A stretch of 64,000 bases of DNA from Nitrospinae bacterium CG11_big_fil_rev_8_21_14_0_20_45_15 (lineage in GTDB: Bacteria; Nitrospinota; Nitrospinia; Nitrospinales; VA-1), in the NCBI GenBank assembly GCA_002787235.1, contig PCWG01000015.1, positions 152,393 through 216,392 on the forward strand, written 5' to 3'. This document shows, piece after piece, positions 1-8,656 of the stretch. The stretch's first letter is position 1, and each line of letters starts with the position of its first letter. The notes beneath the pieces were generated by a model, which saw only the letters and a program-made list of their open reading frames with translations, did no database searches and had not been told where the DNA came from. A program made the translations under genes and the position numbers.

Positions 1-519
1 TTTTCAACCGCTATATTTTTTTTCTTCCTATTCCAAATCACCGGAACACTGGGACGACTTGCTCGATGGGCCGAAAAGATTTCATGGATCAAACAGAGTT
101 CATCCTTTAGCGAAAATGTCGACGCATTGTCAGGTCATATTTCCGCATTTTACAGGGAAAACCCGAAGCGAGTCGCTATCAGCATCGCTTTTGCATTTGC
201 AGGTTGGGTCGTTGGGCTTGCAGAACTTTACGTTGCCATGTATTTTCTGGGAGTCGATCTGAGCTTGGCCGAATTATGGATCATCGAAGCTTTGGCCCAA
301 TTGATAAAAGTTGGAAGTTTTTTGATTCCATTGAGCATCGGTGCTCAAGAGGGAGGGTTTATTATCGTCTTTACAGCGATGGGACTGCCTCCAGGAATTG
401 GACTCACCCTATCATTTGTACGTAGAATCAGAGAATTGTTTTGGATAGGACTGGGACTTCTAATGGCAGGACAAATGGAATTCAAGCCCGTTATTGATGT
501 GTTGGATGAGTCCGAATAA
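1..519 (+). CDS. UPF0104 / lysylphosphatidylglycerol-synthase-TM family protein, 5' truncated
   Basis: The reading frame is open from the first base of the window and ends in TAA, so the gene begins upstream and only its last 172 codons are present. The visible part is strongly hydrophobic, with several membrane segments and the motif IGAQEGGF near residue 115 of the fragment. That motif is typical of the UPF0104 family (flippase-like membrane domain of MprF, AglD and HpnL). Members move or modify lipid-linked compounds in the inner membrane, but the substrate cannot be told from a fragment. It converges on the methyltransferase downstream. The family call is fairly secure and the function is not. 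Confidence 0.75.
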   Translation, partial: FSTAIFFFFLFQITGTLGRLARWAEKISWIKQSSSFSENVDALSGHISAFYRENPKRVAISIAFAFAGWVVGLAELYVAMYFLGVDLSLAELWIIEALAQLIKVGSFLIPLSIGAQEGGFIIVFTAMGLPPGIGLTLSFVRRIRELFWIGLGLLMAGQMEFKPVIDVLDESE

Positions 520-563
520 GACCGGATCGCTCTAATCTGTTTAAATGTTAGAGACAATAGGTT

Positions 564-1430
564 TCAGTGCGAGGCAAGCCTGAACAAAAATAAACGAACG
601 TACGGCATCTTCCTACCCAAAGTGCCCCCTATTTTCCGCGCCAATCCACTTCTATTGAAGATCATACTCAAAATTCTGATTCTTCTCAGCTCCATAAGAA
701 AATCATTACGTTCAACAACCTCTAGTTCAAAACCAGCTTCTTTAGCTTTAGCAATGATTTCTTCATCTGTCCTTCTAAAACCATGATGCTTGGATACCAA
801 GCTGTTGGGTTTCCCTAATAAAGATAGAACCATTTTCTTCAGGCAGGTTTGATATTTTAGAAAAACTTCATCAAGAAGAAGAGTGCTTTCATTATCTGCG
901 GCACCACTGGGATCAATGAGCAAAGCCCCTCCTCTATTCAAAGAGTTTGCAACATTTTTAAAAAACAGTTTCAATTCATCATCATCAAAAAGATAAATCA
1001 GGCTAAAGGCTGTGATGACATCATAACTTTGTCTCAGTTCGAGGTTTAGTGTATTCAATAGCAAAAAACGGAATTCAGGAAACAACTGTTTTGCATCGCG
1101 ATGAATATTTAATTCCCTTAAATCCGAACAGACAATATTGTAACCTTGATCCAGTAAGTAAAGTTCACCCGCACAGCGCCCGCTGGCCAATGATAGTATT
1201 TTATTTTTTTTATCTACGTACTTTTGAACAAATTCACTGTAGGTCTTTATTCGGCTACGATCCTGATGGTGATACCATTTTTTAAAAAAACTTTCTTTAT
1301 TGTCATAAGACACATCGGAATGATACCCATCCATGTCCTTAGCATGTTCCTCAGCCGTTCTTGATTTGTCTTTAAAAACAACACCCTCTTCACGACTGTT
1401 ATCAATGGTATATTTAACCCACTTCCTCAT
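564..1430 (-). CDS. class I SAM-dependent methyltransferase
   Basis: A 288-residue cytosolic protein with a class I methyltransferase fold. Motif I is ILSLASGRCAGE, an acidic SAM-ribose position follows in CSDLRELN, and motif IV/post-motif regions are YDVITAFSLIYLF and GGALLIDPSG. I start it at the ATG at 1430, which has AAGGA nine bases upstream; a TTG 18 bases further out has no such site. The N-terminal 70 residues are charged and match no known domain. The acceptor is unknown. It is transcribed alone and convergent with the truncated gene to its left. Motif I lacks the usual GxGxG, having SGRCAG, which is common among metabolite methyltransferases. Confidence 0.75.
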   Translation of the reverse strand: MRKWVKYTIDNSREEGVVFKDKSRTAEEHAKDMDGYHSDVSYDNKESFFKKWYHHQDRSRIKTYSEFVQKYVDKKNKILSLASGRCAGELYLLDQGYNIVCSDLRELNIHRDAKQLFPEFRFLLLNTLNLELRQSYDVITAFSLIYLFDDDELKLFFKNVANSLNRGGALLIDPSGAADNESTLLLDEVFLKYQTCLKKMVLSLLGKPNSLVSKHHGFRRTDEEIIAKAKEAGFELEVVERNDFLMELRRIRILSMIFNRSGLARKIGGTLGRKMPYVRLFLFRLASH

Positions 1431-1552
1431 GGTTTGAAATCCTTGCAATCAAAATATTTTTTATTATTCAAATGACTGAATAATAAAAGAGAATTAAAAA
1501 TGTAATTGAAAGCACCTCTTTGAATCATATCCAATATTCAAAAAAACCCGTG

Positions 1553-2569
1553 TCAATCATAGAAGGATTGGAATATTTCTTCTTCAATTTGCTTGATTGT
1601 TTTTTGAACTTTTCGAGTATTGTGAAAACTGGCAATATGATACAAGGCATCGCCGCCATTCACTAGAGGGAGTTTTAATTCACCGACAATGATTCCTTCA
1701 TAGGGAGAGATGATGTCGCCGAGTGATTTTCCAAATTGATCGGTGATCTGCCCCAGTTTTTCCCCTTCTTTTATATGAGCACCCACTTCCTTTAATTTAC
1801 GAAAAAGTCCACTGACGGGTGAACGTAACCAGTGACTCGACCAGGCTATAAAGACTTCTCGTCGCTCTGCAAGTTTTTTTTTGGACAGCATTCCGATAGA
1901 TCGCATCACTGAAAGACAGCCCTGAAGACCGATTTGGATGACCTTTTCGTCGAAGCGCAAAGCTTCGCCCCCTTCGAAAAGCAACATGGGTATATTTTTT
2001 CTACGCGCCGCCTCCCTTAATGATCCGTCCCGAATACTGGAATTCAAAACCACAGGCACACCAAATTCAAATGCCAGTTGTTTGGTCTCCGTATGGCTCA
2101 TGTCGGCCCGAATTTGCGGAAGGTTATTTCTATGAACTGCTCCCGTGTGAAGGTCGATCCCGTGGGTGCAATTTTTGACAATTTCCTTCATGAAAATTTG
2201 AGCCACCCTCGAAGCAAGAGAACCATTTTCTGTACCGGGAAAGGAACGGTTCAAATCCCTGCGGTCAGGCAAGTATCGAGACAACATATTAAAACCAAAT
2301 ACATTGACTACGGGAACCGCAATCAAAGTACCTTTCATCCGTTTGAGGGATCTTTGCTTCAGAATTCGACTGATGATTTCTGTTCCGTTTATTTCGTCGC
2401 CGTGAATCGCCCCTGAAATGAATAAAATGGGTCCGTCTTCTTTTCCTCGGATGACTTCGACAGGAATAGAAAGATCCGTACCGTCATACAAGTTGGATAC
2501 GGAAAGCTGAATTTTCTTTCGCTCCCCTTTCTTTATGGGAATTCCGCCTATTTTTAAGACAGCTGCCAT
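1553..2569 (-). CDS. succinylglutamate desuccinylase/aspartoacylase family zinc hydrolase
   Basis: A 338-residue M14-like zinc amidohydrolase of the AstE/ASPA superfamily. GAIHGDEINGTE supplies the first two zinc ligands (His and Glu) and GIDLHTG the third. The C-terminal third forms the biotinyl-like beta-barrel seen in this family (SPYEGIIVGE). Its ATG overlaps the TGA of rimK by one base (TGATG), so the two are probably translationally coupled. This subfamily regularly travels with RimK-type ATP-grasp ligases and RimB-type proteases. A role in trimming or recycling the product of RimK is inference; the substrate is not known. Confidence 0.85.
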   Translation of the reverse strand: MAAVLKIGGIPIKKGERKKIQLSVSNLYDGTDLSIPVEVIRGKEDGPILFISGAIHGDEINGTEIISRILKQRSLKRMKGTLIAVPVVNVFGFNMLSRYLPDRRDLNRSFPGTENGSLASRVAQIFMKEIVKNCTHGIDLHTGAVHRNNLPQIRADMSHTETKQLAFEFGVPVVLNSSIRDGSLREAARRKNIPMLLFEGGEALRFDEKVIQIGLQGCLSVMRSIGMLSKKKLAERREVFIAWSSHWLRSPVSGLFRKLKEVGAHIKEGEKLGQITDQFGKSLGDIISPYEGIIVGELKLPLVNGGDALYHIASFHNTRKVQKTIKQIEEEIFQSFYD

Positions 2570-3474
2570 CAGCCTCTTCCGACCGTCTTGGTATTCCAGA
2601 GTCGTGTGTCCTTTTCCATAAACTGAATAATTTTATCAGCTACGTCAATCCCGGTTGCGACTTCTATGCCTTCAAGACCTGGGGATGAATTGACTTCCAT
2701 TACTACGGGGCCATGATTGGAGCGCAACAAATCCACACCGGCAACATTTAATCCCATCGCTTTAGCAGATCGAACAGCGGCACTTCTTTCTTCGGGAGAA
2801 ATTTTGATCACCTTTGCCGTGCCACCGCGGTGAAGGTTGGAACGAAATTCTCCTTCTTTGCCTTGTCGTATCATCGAAGCGACAACTTTGTCTTCAATGA
2901 CAAAACATCGGACGTCGGCACCGCCCGCTTCCTTGATAAATTCCTGGACCATGAAATGAGCATCCAATTCCATAAACGCGCCGATGACGCTTTCAGCAGC
3001 CTTGTCCGTCTCAGCCAAAACTACGCCCTTCCCCTGTGTTCCTTCAAGAAGTTTTACGACGAGAGGTGCTCCTCCAACCAAATTGATTATGTCCTCCGTG
3101 TGTTTCGTAGAGTGAGCAAAACCGGTTACAGGCAAACCAACGCCTTTTTTTGCGAGGATTTGCAGGGAGCGAAGTTTATCGCGCGAACGGGAAATAGCTA
3201 CAGATTCATTCAGAGGGGTGACACCCATCATCTCGAATTGCCGTAAAATAGCCGTTCCGAAAAATGTATTTGACGCTCCAATACGAGGAATGACCGCATC
3301 AAATTCATTCAATACCCGATCCTTGTAATGAACCGATGGTTTGTGAGAAGTGATATTCACATAACATTTTAAATAGTCTATGACCTCCGCAGTATGGCCT
3401 CTTTTCCTTGCGGCCTCGACCAATCTTTTAGTCGAATACAATTTGGGTCCTCTGGATAAAACTCCAATATTCAT
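2569..3474 (-). CDS. rimK: RimK-type ATP-grasp ligase (ribosomal protein S6 glutamate ligase family)
   Basis: A 301-residue protein, the length of E. coli RimK (300). It has the N-terminal [15 protein letters not shown] strand typical of RimK, then ATP-grasp features: [16 protein letters not shown] for nucleotide binding, RSNLHRGG, and the metal-binding [13 protein letters not shown]. RimK adds glutamates to the C-terminus of ribosomal protein S6; relatives make other oligo-glutamate or amino-acid conjugates. The frame extends 27 codons further upstream, but the ATG at 3474 has AAAGGTAGG in front and matches the family N-terminus. The gene sits between a RimB-like protease and an aspartoacylase-type hydrolase, a recurrent association. 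The true target in this organism is unproven. Confidence 0.9.
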   Translation of the reverse strand: MNIGVLSRGPKLYSTKRLVEAARKRGHTAEVIDYLKCYVNITSHKPSVHYKDRVLNEFDAVIPRIGASNTFFGTAILRQFEMMGVTPLNESVAISRSRDKLRSLQILAKKGVGLPVTGFAHSTKHTEDIINLVGGAPLVVKLLEGTQGKGVVLAETDKAAESVIGAFMELDAHFMVQEFIKEAGGADVRCFVIEDKVVASMIRQGKEGEFRSNLHRGGTAKVIKISPEERSAAVRSAKAMGLNVAGVDLLRSNHGPVVMEVNSSPGLEGIEVATGIDVADKIIQFMEKDTRLWNTKTVGRG

Positions 3475-3496
3475 TTGCCTACCTTTCTTTATTTTT

Positions 3497-3937
3497 TTAT
3501 TTATCAAGTAAAAATGATTGACCTGGGTTGACAAGATAGTGATTTTTGACAGCACTTCTTCCCAAAAGCAATCGGAAGCCCATCACGTCTCTATTCACCA
3601 GGGTAAGTTCGATATCGTAAATCTGCGTGCCAATTTCAAGTTTAGTTTTTATCACAGGCCGAATGCTTGATTCACCATTCGAGCTTTTTATAGGCCGTTC
3701 ATCCACCATCAACGCCGTTGCCTTGACCACGGGATAGTGTTGTCTTTGCGCGGGATGAATAGTAAAACTGACCTTGTTGCTTTGTCTGTTAATTTTAATA
3801 TTAGAAACATGAAGGGCAGAAGTTCTGGCCCCTGTATCAATCTTTGCTTTAATAGTTTGTATATCCAATTCAGGAAAAGAAACCCACTCTCTCCAGCCAA
3901 CACAATCCAACTGTCTTTTTTTTTTCTTTTTCAGCAT
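3497..3937 (-). CDS. RimB-like retropepsin-type protease (RimK-associated, DUF785 family)
   Basis: A 146-residue cytosolic protein of the family annotated as ATP-dependent zinc protease (PF05618), now viewed as retropepsin-like. [12 protein letters not shown] near residues 32-43 carries the DTGA signature of one aspartyl-protease half-site, and LLGRSAV near residue 126 is the second conserved loop. In pseudomonads the equivalent RimB works with RimA and RimK on ribosomal protein modification. Here it lies 22 bases upstream of rimK on the same strand, supporting a joint role. The N-terminus MLKKKKKRQ is encoded by an A-rich run. No zinc-binding motif is visible despite the family name. Confidence 0.82.
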   Translation of the reverse strand: MLKKKKKRQLDCVGWREWVSFPELDIQTIKAKIDTGARTSALHVSNIKINRQSNKVSFTIHPAQRQHYPVVKATALMVDERPIKSSNGESSIRPVIKTKLEIGTQIYDIELTLVNRDVMGFRLLLGRSAVKNHYLVNPGQSFLLDK

Positions 3938-3983
3938 TGAAAAAAAATTTCGGAATGATTATTGATAAATAAATCGCCCGTCT

Positions 3984-4907
3984 TCACTCTTTATTTTGAG
4001 CCATCCAGCTTTGAGCTTCAATGAACACCCGTTTTATCTCGGGAAACTTTTTTTTAATATTGGCTTCCAATTCTGAAATTGTAGACTCAACATTTCCCGA
4101 TGACATGGCATCTTTAAAGTCTACACTGATATTCAGTAAGATATCATGTGGCCCCAGGTGCATTGTCAGGATTTCATTGATATGTAAAACATCTGATTCA
4201 CTGTCGACGATATTTCTGATGCCTGTAACAATATGATCGCTGGCGGCCTCTCCGGTTAACAATCCTTTGCACTCAAACGCAAGGCATGAAGCCGTAATGG
4301 CTAAAATAAGACCGATAATCACGGATGCAACGCCATCCAATATGGGCATATTAAAAGTCTCGCCTAGGTATATTGCCGATCCGGCAACTATCAAACCTAT
4401 CAATGCCGCAAAGTCTTCAAACAACACTGTAAAAATAGCCGGGTCTTTACTCATCCGGATCGCTTTTATCAGACCCTGTGATCCTCTGGTTTTTCCCAGC
4501 TCTCTGTATGCGACTGAAAATGCCATGGCTTCAAAAAAGACCGCAAAACCAATCACAATATAATTTACCATTGGGTCTGTTAACGGATGCGGATTCTTGA
4601 TTTTACTTATCCCTTCGTAAATGGATATACCTGAGCCCAGGCCAAAAAGTAATATGGCCACCACGAAACTCCAAAAGTAAATTTCCATTCCATATCCAAA
4701 CGGGTGAGTTTTATCCGCAGGCTGTTGTGAACGCTTGATGCCATAAAGCAATAGAATTTGATTGCCTGTGTCGACGACAGAATGGATAGCTTCGCTGAAC
4801 ATGGCGGAGCTACCTGTATAAGCAGCAGCAAAAAACTTGGTCACAGAAATGAGTGTATTCCCCAAAAGAGCCGCATAAATGGACACTTTTGATGACTTTA
4901 ACGACAT
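3984..4907 (-). CDS. cation diffusion facilitator (CDF, ZnT9-like) metal transporter
   Basis: A 307-residue inner-membrane antiporter with six predicted membrane segments and a C-terminal cytoplasmic domain. The metal site of segment 2 reads EAIHSVVDTGNQ (His and Asp) and segment 5 reads FEDFAALIG. THPFGYGMEIYFW is characteristic of the SLC30A9/ZnT9-like subgroup. CDF proteins export Zn2+, Co2+, Fe2+ or Mn2+ in exchange for protons; specificity cannot be read here. AAGGA sits six bases before the ATG. It follows mgtE by 58 bases on the same strand, so it probably belongs to a divalent-cation operon. Confidence 0.87.
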   Translation of the reverse strand: MSLKSSKVSIYAALLGNTLISVTKFFAAAYTGSSAMFSEAIHSVVDTGNQILLLYGIKRSQQPADKTHPFGYGMEIYFWSFVVAILLFGLGSGISIYEGISKIKNPHPLTDPMVNYIVIGFAVFFEAMAFSVAYRELGKTRGSQGLIKAIRMSKDPAIFTVLFEDFAALIGLIVAGSAIYLGETFNMPILDGVASVIIGLILAITASCLAFECKGLLTGEAASDHIVTGIRNIVDSESDVLHINEILTMHLGPHDILLNISVDFKDAMSSGNVESTISELEANIKKKFPEIKRVFIEAQSWMAQNKE

Positions 4908-4965
4908 AATTTTCCTTAATTAAATTTTTCAAACTAACTGATATAACAGGTGCTGTGGGCACCTG

Positions 4966-6273
4966 TCACAACAAATATGATAACATCGTGGCTATCCCCA
5001 AAAATGAGAAAAATCCAGCCACGTCTGTAACTGTCGTCAAAACGATGGAGGATGCAGTTGCCGGATCTTGTCCCAACCGAGTCAATATGATGGGAACAGA
5101 GGCACCTGCAAGCCCTGCCAGAACCATAGAAATTACCATAGAGATTCCTATGACCATCGACAATCCCCATGAACGACTCCAAAAATAAACACCCAAAGCG
5201 GTGGTCAAGGCAACAGCCACTCCATTTAAAAACCCTACCCACATTTCTTTGAAGACCACCGCTTTCCATTGACGGACACTGATCTCCTTCAGAGCCAATC
5301 CACGCATGGTAACGGCAAGGGCTTGAGCCCCTGTATTTCCCGATTGACCAGCAACAACCGGCAACAAAACAGCCAATGCGGTGAACTTGGCTATGGTTGC
5401 CTCAAATAAACCGACAACACTCGCCGCTAAAAATGCAGTCAATAAATTGATTTCCAACCAGGGCAATCGCTTTTTCACCGCAAACATAGGTTTGGACAGT
5501 GCTCTTTCATCTTTGCCCACACCGAACATGGTTTGGATATCGACCGAAGCTCCTTCTTCAGCGGCTTTTACAAAAGCATCATGGCGGATTACCCCAATCA
5601 AACCGCCATGAATATCTACAACGGGTAAACTGGAAAGTTTATAAATTTCCATTTTTTCAACCACTTCTTCTTTCGGATCTGTTGGATTTACGAAAGCTTT
5701 GATAGGCTTGGCCAGTTCGCTGAGTGCTTGTAAAGGTTCGGCAAGTGCAAAATCCTGCATTTCGACTCGGGAAACCAATTTATTTTGACCATTGACCAAA
5801 TACAATGTTCGACTCGGTCTATGTGTTTGCTTTCGCAATCTTCTGAGACAATGTCTCACACTCATGTTTTCACGAAAGACATAAAAACGTGTTTCCATGA
5901 GCCTTCCTGCTGAATCTTCTGGATACGACATCAAAGTTTTAAAATCATTTTGTATGCCTGTATCCACTAATGCCAGCAACCTGTTTCGTTCCGTCTCTTC
6001 TAGCTTCCCAAGCAATTCAGTCATCAAACTTGGATTGGCATTTTCAAGAACCGCTTTGCTCACGTCGTCTGAGAAATTACTAAAAACAGAAGCCGCAAGA
6101 TCTGGACTCAGGAATCCCAAAATATTAGCGACTAAATAAATTTGCTGACAGCTCAAAATCTTCGCACTGACATTAGGATCCAGCAGTTCCAGAACCTCTA
6201 CAGCTTCAGACGGATGGTCGATAAAAAACTGCCGATTCAATGTGTCGATTGCGTGATTGGCTTTACCGGACAT
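4966..6273 (-). CDS. mgtE: MgtE-type magnesium transporter
   Basis: A 435-residue MgtE. In order it has a helical MgtE_N domain (about 30-125), a CBS pair (about 130-255, SYPEDSAGRLMET then SLPVVDIHGGLIGV) and a five-helix membrane domain (about 285-435) with PVVAGQSGNTGAQ and LTTVTDVAGFF. The final segment contains the Asp of the Mg2+-selective pore. Known MgtE channels import Mg2+, and cytosolic Mg2+ bound between the N and CBS domains closes them. The ATG at 6273 has AAAGGAG seven bases upstream and lies inside the 3' end of the preceding gene (11-base overlap). That gene is a membrane-free MgtE_N/CBS paralogue, so this protein may have a dedicated regulatory partner. Confidence 0.9.
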   Translation of the reverse strand: MSGKANHAIDTLNRQFFIDHPSEAVEVLELLDPNVSAKILSCQQIYLVANILGFLSPDLAASVFSNFSDDVSKAVLENANPSLMTELLGKLEETERNRLLALVDTGIQNDFKTLMSYPEDSAGRLMETRFYVFRENMSVRHCLRRLRKQTHRPSRTLYLVNGQNKLVSRVEMQDFALAEPLQALSELAKPIKAFVNPTDPKEEVVEKMEIYKLSSLPVVDIHGGLIGVIRHDAFVKAAEEGASVDIQTMFGVGKDERALSKPMFAVKKRLPWLEINLLTAFLAASVVGLFEATIAKFTALAVLLPVVAGQSGNTGAQALAVTMRGLALKEISVRQWKAVVFKEMWVGFLNGVAVALTTALGVYFWSRSWGLSMVIGISMVISMVLAGLAGASVPIILTRLGQDPATASSIVLTTVTDVAGFFSFLGIATMLSYLL

Positions 6274-7120
6274 TGGTGGGCTCCTTTGAACTACTTGAGG
6301 TGTCAACGGTAGAGGTCGCTATCGATTGGATCAACCACTTCAAGGTAGAAATATAGGCATCAATCCCATCAATCAATACAGAATCCACATCAGTCGAAGC
6401 AGTGTCACCTTCAACCGATTCAAATGCCTTTTTCAAATTTTTATGGGGCAACATACCAACAAATTTTTCCTTTCTGTTGACAACAGGAAGGGCTTCAAAG
6501 TCGTCCCAATGAGGTAATGAATAAACCGAACGCATTGTCGCGCTATCCAAAATAGCTTTAAAATCACGATCAATGATTCTCGTAACAGGAATAGAATCTT
6601 TTGCAACAATCAATCGCGAAAGTGTGAGTAATCCCAAAACGGTGCCATCTGAACGAATGACATACAATGAATATTCGGGTTCTCTCTTTGATAAACGGAT
6701 AGCTTTCCTGACCTCCCCCACCAAGGCAGTCTCAGAAACAGAAAACATCTCAGAATCCATCCAGGCACCAACCAAGTCCTGAGGATAAGCCAGACGTTTT
6801 TTTAACTGTTTTTGCTTTTTAACCAACAGGTCTCTAAAAATATTTTGCCTTGCCGAATCAGGCATCAAACGTAGTAAAGATATCACCGCATCTGTTTTCA
6901 TCACCTGTATCAACTCCGACGATCTTTCAGAAGAAAAAGCAAGAAAGCATTGTGACGCGTATTGCGGTGAAACAGTTTCGAGAACCCGGGTGGCCTGAGG
7001 TAAAGGAATTTCTTGCAAAAACGCGACCGTTTCTTTTACAGACAAACGCTCGAATACACTTGCGGCGTTTTCGGGATAACGCGTTAAATAACTTAATGTG
7101 AAAGGAAGAATATCACTCAT
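6263..7120 (-). CDS. soluble MgtE_N-CBS domain protein (MgtE regulatory-half paralogue)
   Basis: A 285-residue protein with the same architecture as the cytoplasmic half of MgtE: helical superhelix of MgtE_N repeats (SVFERLSVKETVAFL and following), the linker LAYPQDLVGAWMDSE equivalent to SYPEDSAGRLMET of mgtE, then a CBS pair ending near residue 250. It has no membrane domain. Two adjacent ATGs exist; the second (7120) is better spaced from GGAAGGAGG. Its start overlaps the 3' end of the channel gene by eight bases and its end overlaps mgtE by 11. I infer a regulator or heteromeric partner of MgtE or of the channel. A decayed second transporter is less likely because the frame and coupling are intact. 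Confidence 0.8.
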   Translation of the reverse strand: MSDILPFTLSYLTRYPENAASVFERLSVKETVAFLQEIPLPQATRVLETVSPQYASQCFLAFSSERSSELIQVMKTDAVISLLRLMPDSARQNIFRDLLVKKQKQLKKRLAYPQDLVGAWMDSEMFSVSETALVGEVRKAIRLSKREPEYSLYVIRSDGTVLGLLTLSRLIVAKDSIPVTRIIDRDFKAILDSATMRSVYSLPHWDDFEALPVVNRKEKFVGMLPHKNLKKAFESVEGDTASTDVDSVLIDGIDAYISTLKWLIQSIATSTVDTSSSSKEPTNVR

Positions 7121-7955
7121 CATTGCCTCCTTCCTGGATGACAAGAAGCGACGGCTGAGAATGAAACATTTGTGCAGGGACAATCATTCTGCCATTCTCC
7201 GTGGATAAAACCATTGACGTCGGAGTCAATTCGAGAATCGTACCCTCAACATTTCCAAAAATTACACTTTGGCCCGGTTTGTAAACTTTTGCCAATTGAT
7301 GCCCACTTATTAGATTGCTCGCCAAATCCTTGGTTCCCAATCCCAGTGCCAGAGCCAAACTGCCCAGAAGAGAGCCCAGCGTTATTGATAACAAAGTGAC
7401 GATGAAGCTGACTTGAATGCCTATCTGATCCAGACCAATAATGACGGCAGAAATTAAAATCGTCCCTTGGACAATTTTACCCAGAAATCGAGAGTAGGCA
7501 AAATTCGTCGCCTCGGTAGCCGACAGGGTGATATCCCGGCCCAACGCACTGAACAAAATCCCAAATACAATGATCAGAGCACCTGCCAGAATTTGCGGGA
7601 AATAGGTGACTAACTGGTTCAACCAAAGTGAGAAAGCAGTCAATCCCAGAATTTCGGTTGCCGCTGTGGCAAAGAAAATCAAGGTTCCCCAAAAGAAAAT
7701 TTTCCCAAACAAATTTGCAAGTGTTTGCGAAAGTTCAAACCGGGACAATATTCCTTTAGAAAATAAACGGTTTAATATCTGATTGGAAACGGCTCCCAAG
7801 CGGATACTGAAAGCTCTCAATATTCGTGCAATGATCCAGCCCAAAAGCATCAATATAACAGCACCCATCAATTTGGGTGAAAATGCTATCAGCTGATCCC
7901 ACCAAACTAAAAGTGTATTAGGGAGATCTTCGAGTGTCTTCGTTAACTCTTTCAT
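7113..7955 (-). CDS. small-conductance mechanosensitive channel-like protein (conserved TM helix family)
   Basis: A 280-residue membrane protein with about five hydrophobic segments (roughly 25-50, 85-110, 120-145, 160-180, 190-215) and a short C-terminal beta-rich domain (GQSVIFGNVEGTILELTPT) like the MscS middle domain. The N-terminal helices match the conserved-TM-helix (PF05552) proteins related to MscS, and LLGSLALALGLGTKDLASN resembles the MscS pore helix with small residues. Likely role: osmotic or ion-responsive channel. It leads an overlapping operon with two MgtE-type genes, so involvement in magnesium or general ion homeostasis is plausible. A possible AAGG ribosome site lies about eight bases upstream of the ATG. 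Confidence 0.8.
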   Translation of the reverse strand: MKELTKTLEDLPNTLLVWWDQLIAFSPKLMGAVILMLLGWIIARILRAFSIRLGAVSNQILNRLFSKGILSRFELSQTLANLFGKIFFWGTLIFFATAATEILGLTAFSLWLNQLVTYFPQILAGALIIVFGILFSALGRDITLSATEATNFAYSRFLGKIVQGTILISAVIIGLDQIGIQVSFIVTLLSITLGSLLGSLALALGLGTKDLASNLISGHQLAKVYKPGQSVIFGNVEGTILELTPTSMVLSTENGRMIVPAQMFHSQPSLLVIQEGGNDE

Positions 7956-8385
7956 ATAAAAACCTTATTAAAGAATTAGACTTCAGCGGAGAATATTTGG
8001 AATATGAAATACCCATCGGGTAGACGTAAAATATTTTCAAGTCAGATTAAAAAATAGAATCTTTCCCCAAGATGTCACTTCCTGACATCTATTCAAGGTT
8101 TATGAAAGGTGATCGCTTAAAAAATGCGAAAAAATTCTTAATTATGCGGAGGATTTAACTGGAAGTGATAATTTTACAATCAATTTACAATCTATAAAGT
8201 AATCCAATGAACAAACCACTCTACACTCAGAATACATTAGTTATTTAGAAAATTCATTGAAAAACATGAAATGATTGACTCAATATTTGAAGGAAAATAC
8301 GGGGGGTTTCTGGATCATACAGACCTCATGACCACTGATCATTCGAACAAAAAATTGTACACAAACATGTTCAAATGGAAAGTAT
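7956..8385. other. 430-base intergenic region upstream of the channel/MgtE operon
   Basis: No credible gene: the one plus-strand frame here (8271-8468) runs antisense into the neighbouring small gene and has no family features. The stretch is AT-rich and should hold the promoter of the minus-strand channel/MgtE/CDF operon. A perfect inverted repeat at 8070-8090 is the only clear structure. No terminator with a T-tract was found for the small gene at 8386-8652. Confidence 0.5.
8070..8090. repeat. perfect 8-bp inverted repeat, possible operator
   Basis: AGATGTCA, five bases, then TGACATCT. It lies about 115 bases upstream of the ATG of the MscS-like gene, in the gap that must contain that operon's promoter. 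No T-run follows on either strand, so it is not an intrinsic terminator. A protein-binding operator is possible but not shown. Confidence 0.4.
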
Positions 8386-8652
8386 CTACGATAAAAATTC
8401 TTGTTTCCAGACGGTTTTTTTATCTTTATCTTTTATATAGGCGATTTCTTCTTCCCCATCTTCATTAAGGGTCAGGGGTTCGTCAGCGGTAACAACCATA
8501 GCAGAAACTTTCTCCATATTTCCTCCAAGTTGTAAAAAAATCTGCTCGCCCTCTTCAAGAATCCGGCTTTTGAAGATGAACAAAAAATTATAATAGTGGG
8601 AAAAGTACAAGGGGACGTCACCATACTTATCTAATACTTCTTCATCTTCCAT
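8386..8652 (-). CDS. small acidic hypothetical protein
   Basis: An 88-residue protein rich in Asp/Glu with no recognised domain. It has an aromatic stretch (LYFSHYYNFLFIF, about residues 15-27) and an acidic middle (NEDGEEEIAYIKDKDKK). There is no signal peptide or clear membrane helix. The ATG at 8652 is preferred over a TTG five codons upstream because AAAGGTG lies six bases before it. It begins only four bases after the stop of the secreted Met-rich protein, so the two are very probably cotranscribed. It looks like a cytosolic small-domain protein; function unknown. Confidence 0.65.
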   Translation of the reverse strand: MEDEEVLDKYGDVPLYFSHYYNFLFIFKSRILEEGEQIFLQLGGNMEKVSAMVVTADEPLTLNEDGEEEIAYIKDKDKKTVWKQEFLS

Positions 8653-8656
8653 CGTT

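Noticed and set aside
8271..8468. 65-codon plus-strand frame
   Set aside because: It runs antisense over the small acidic gene and has no family features.
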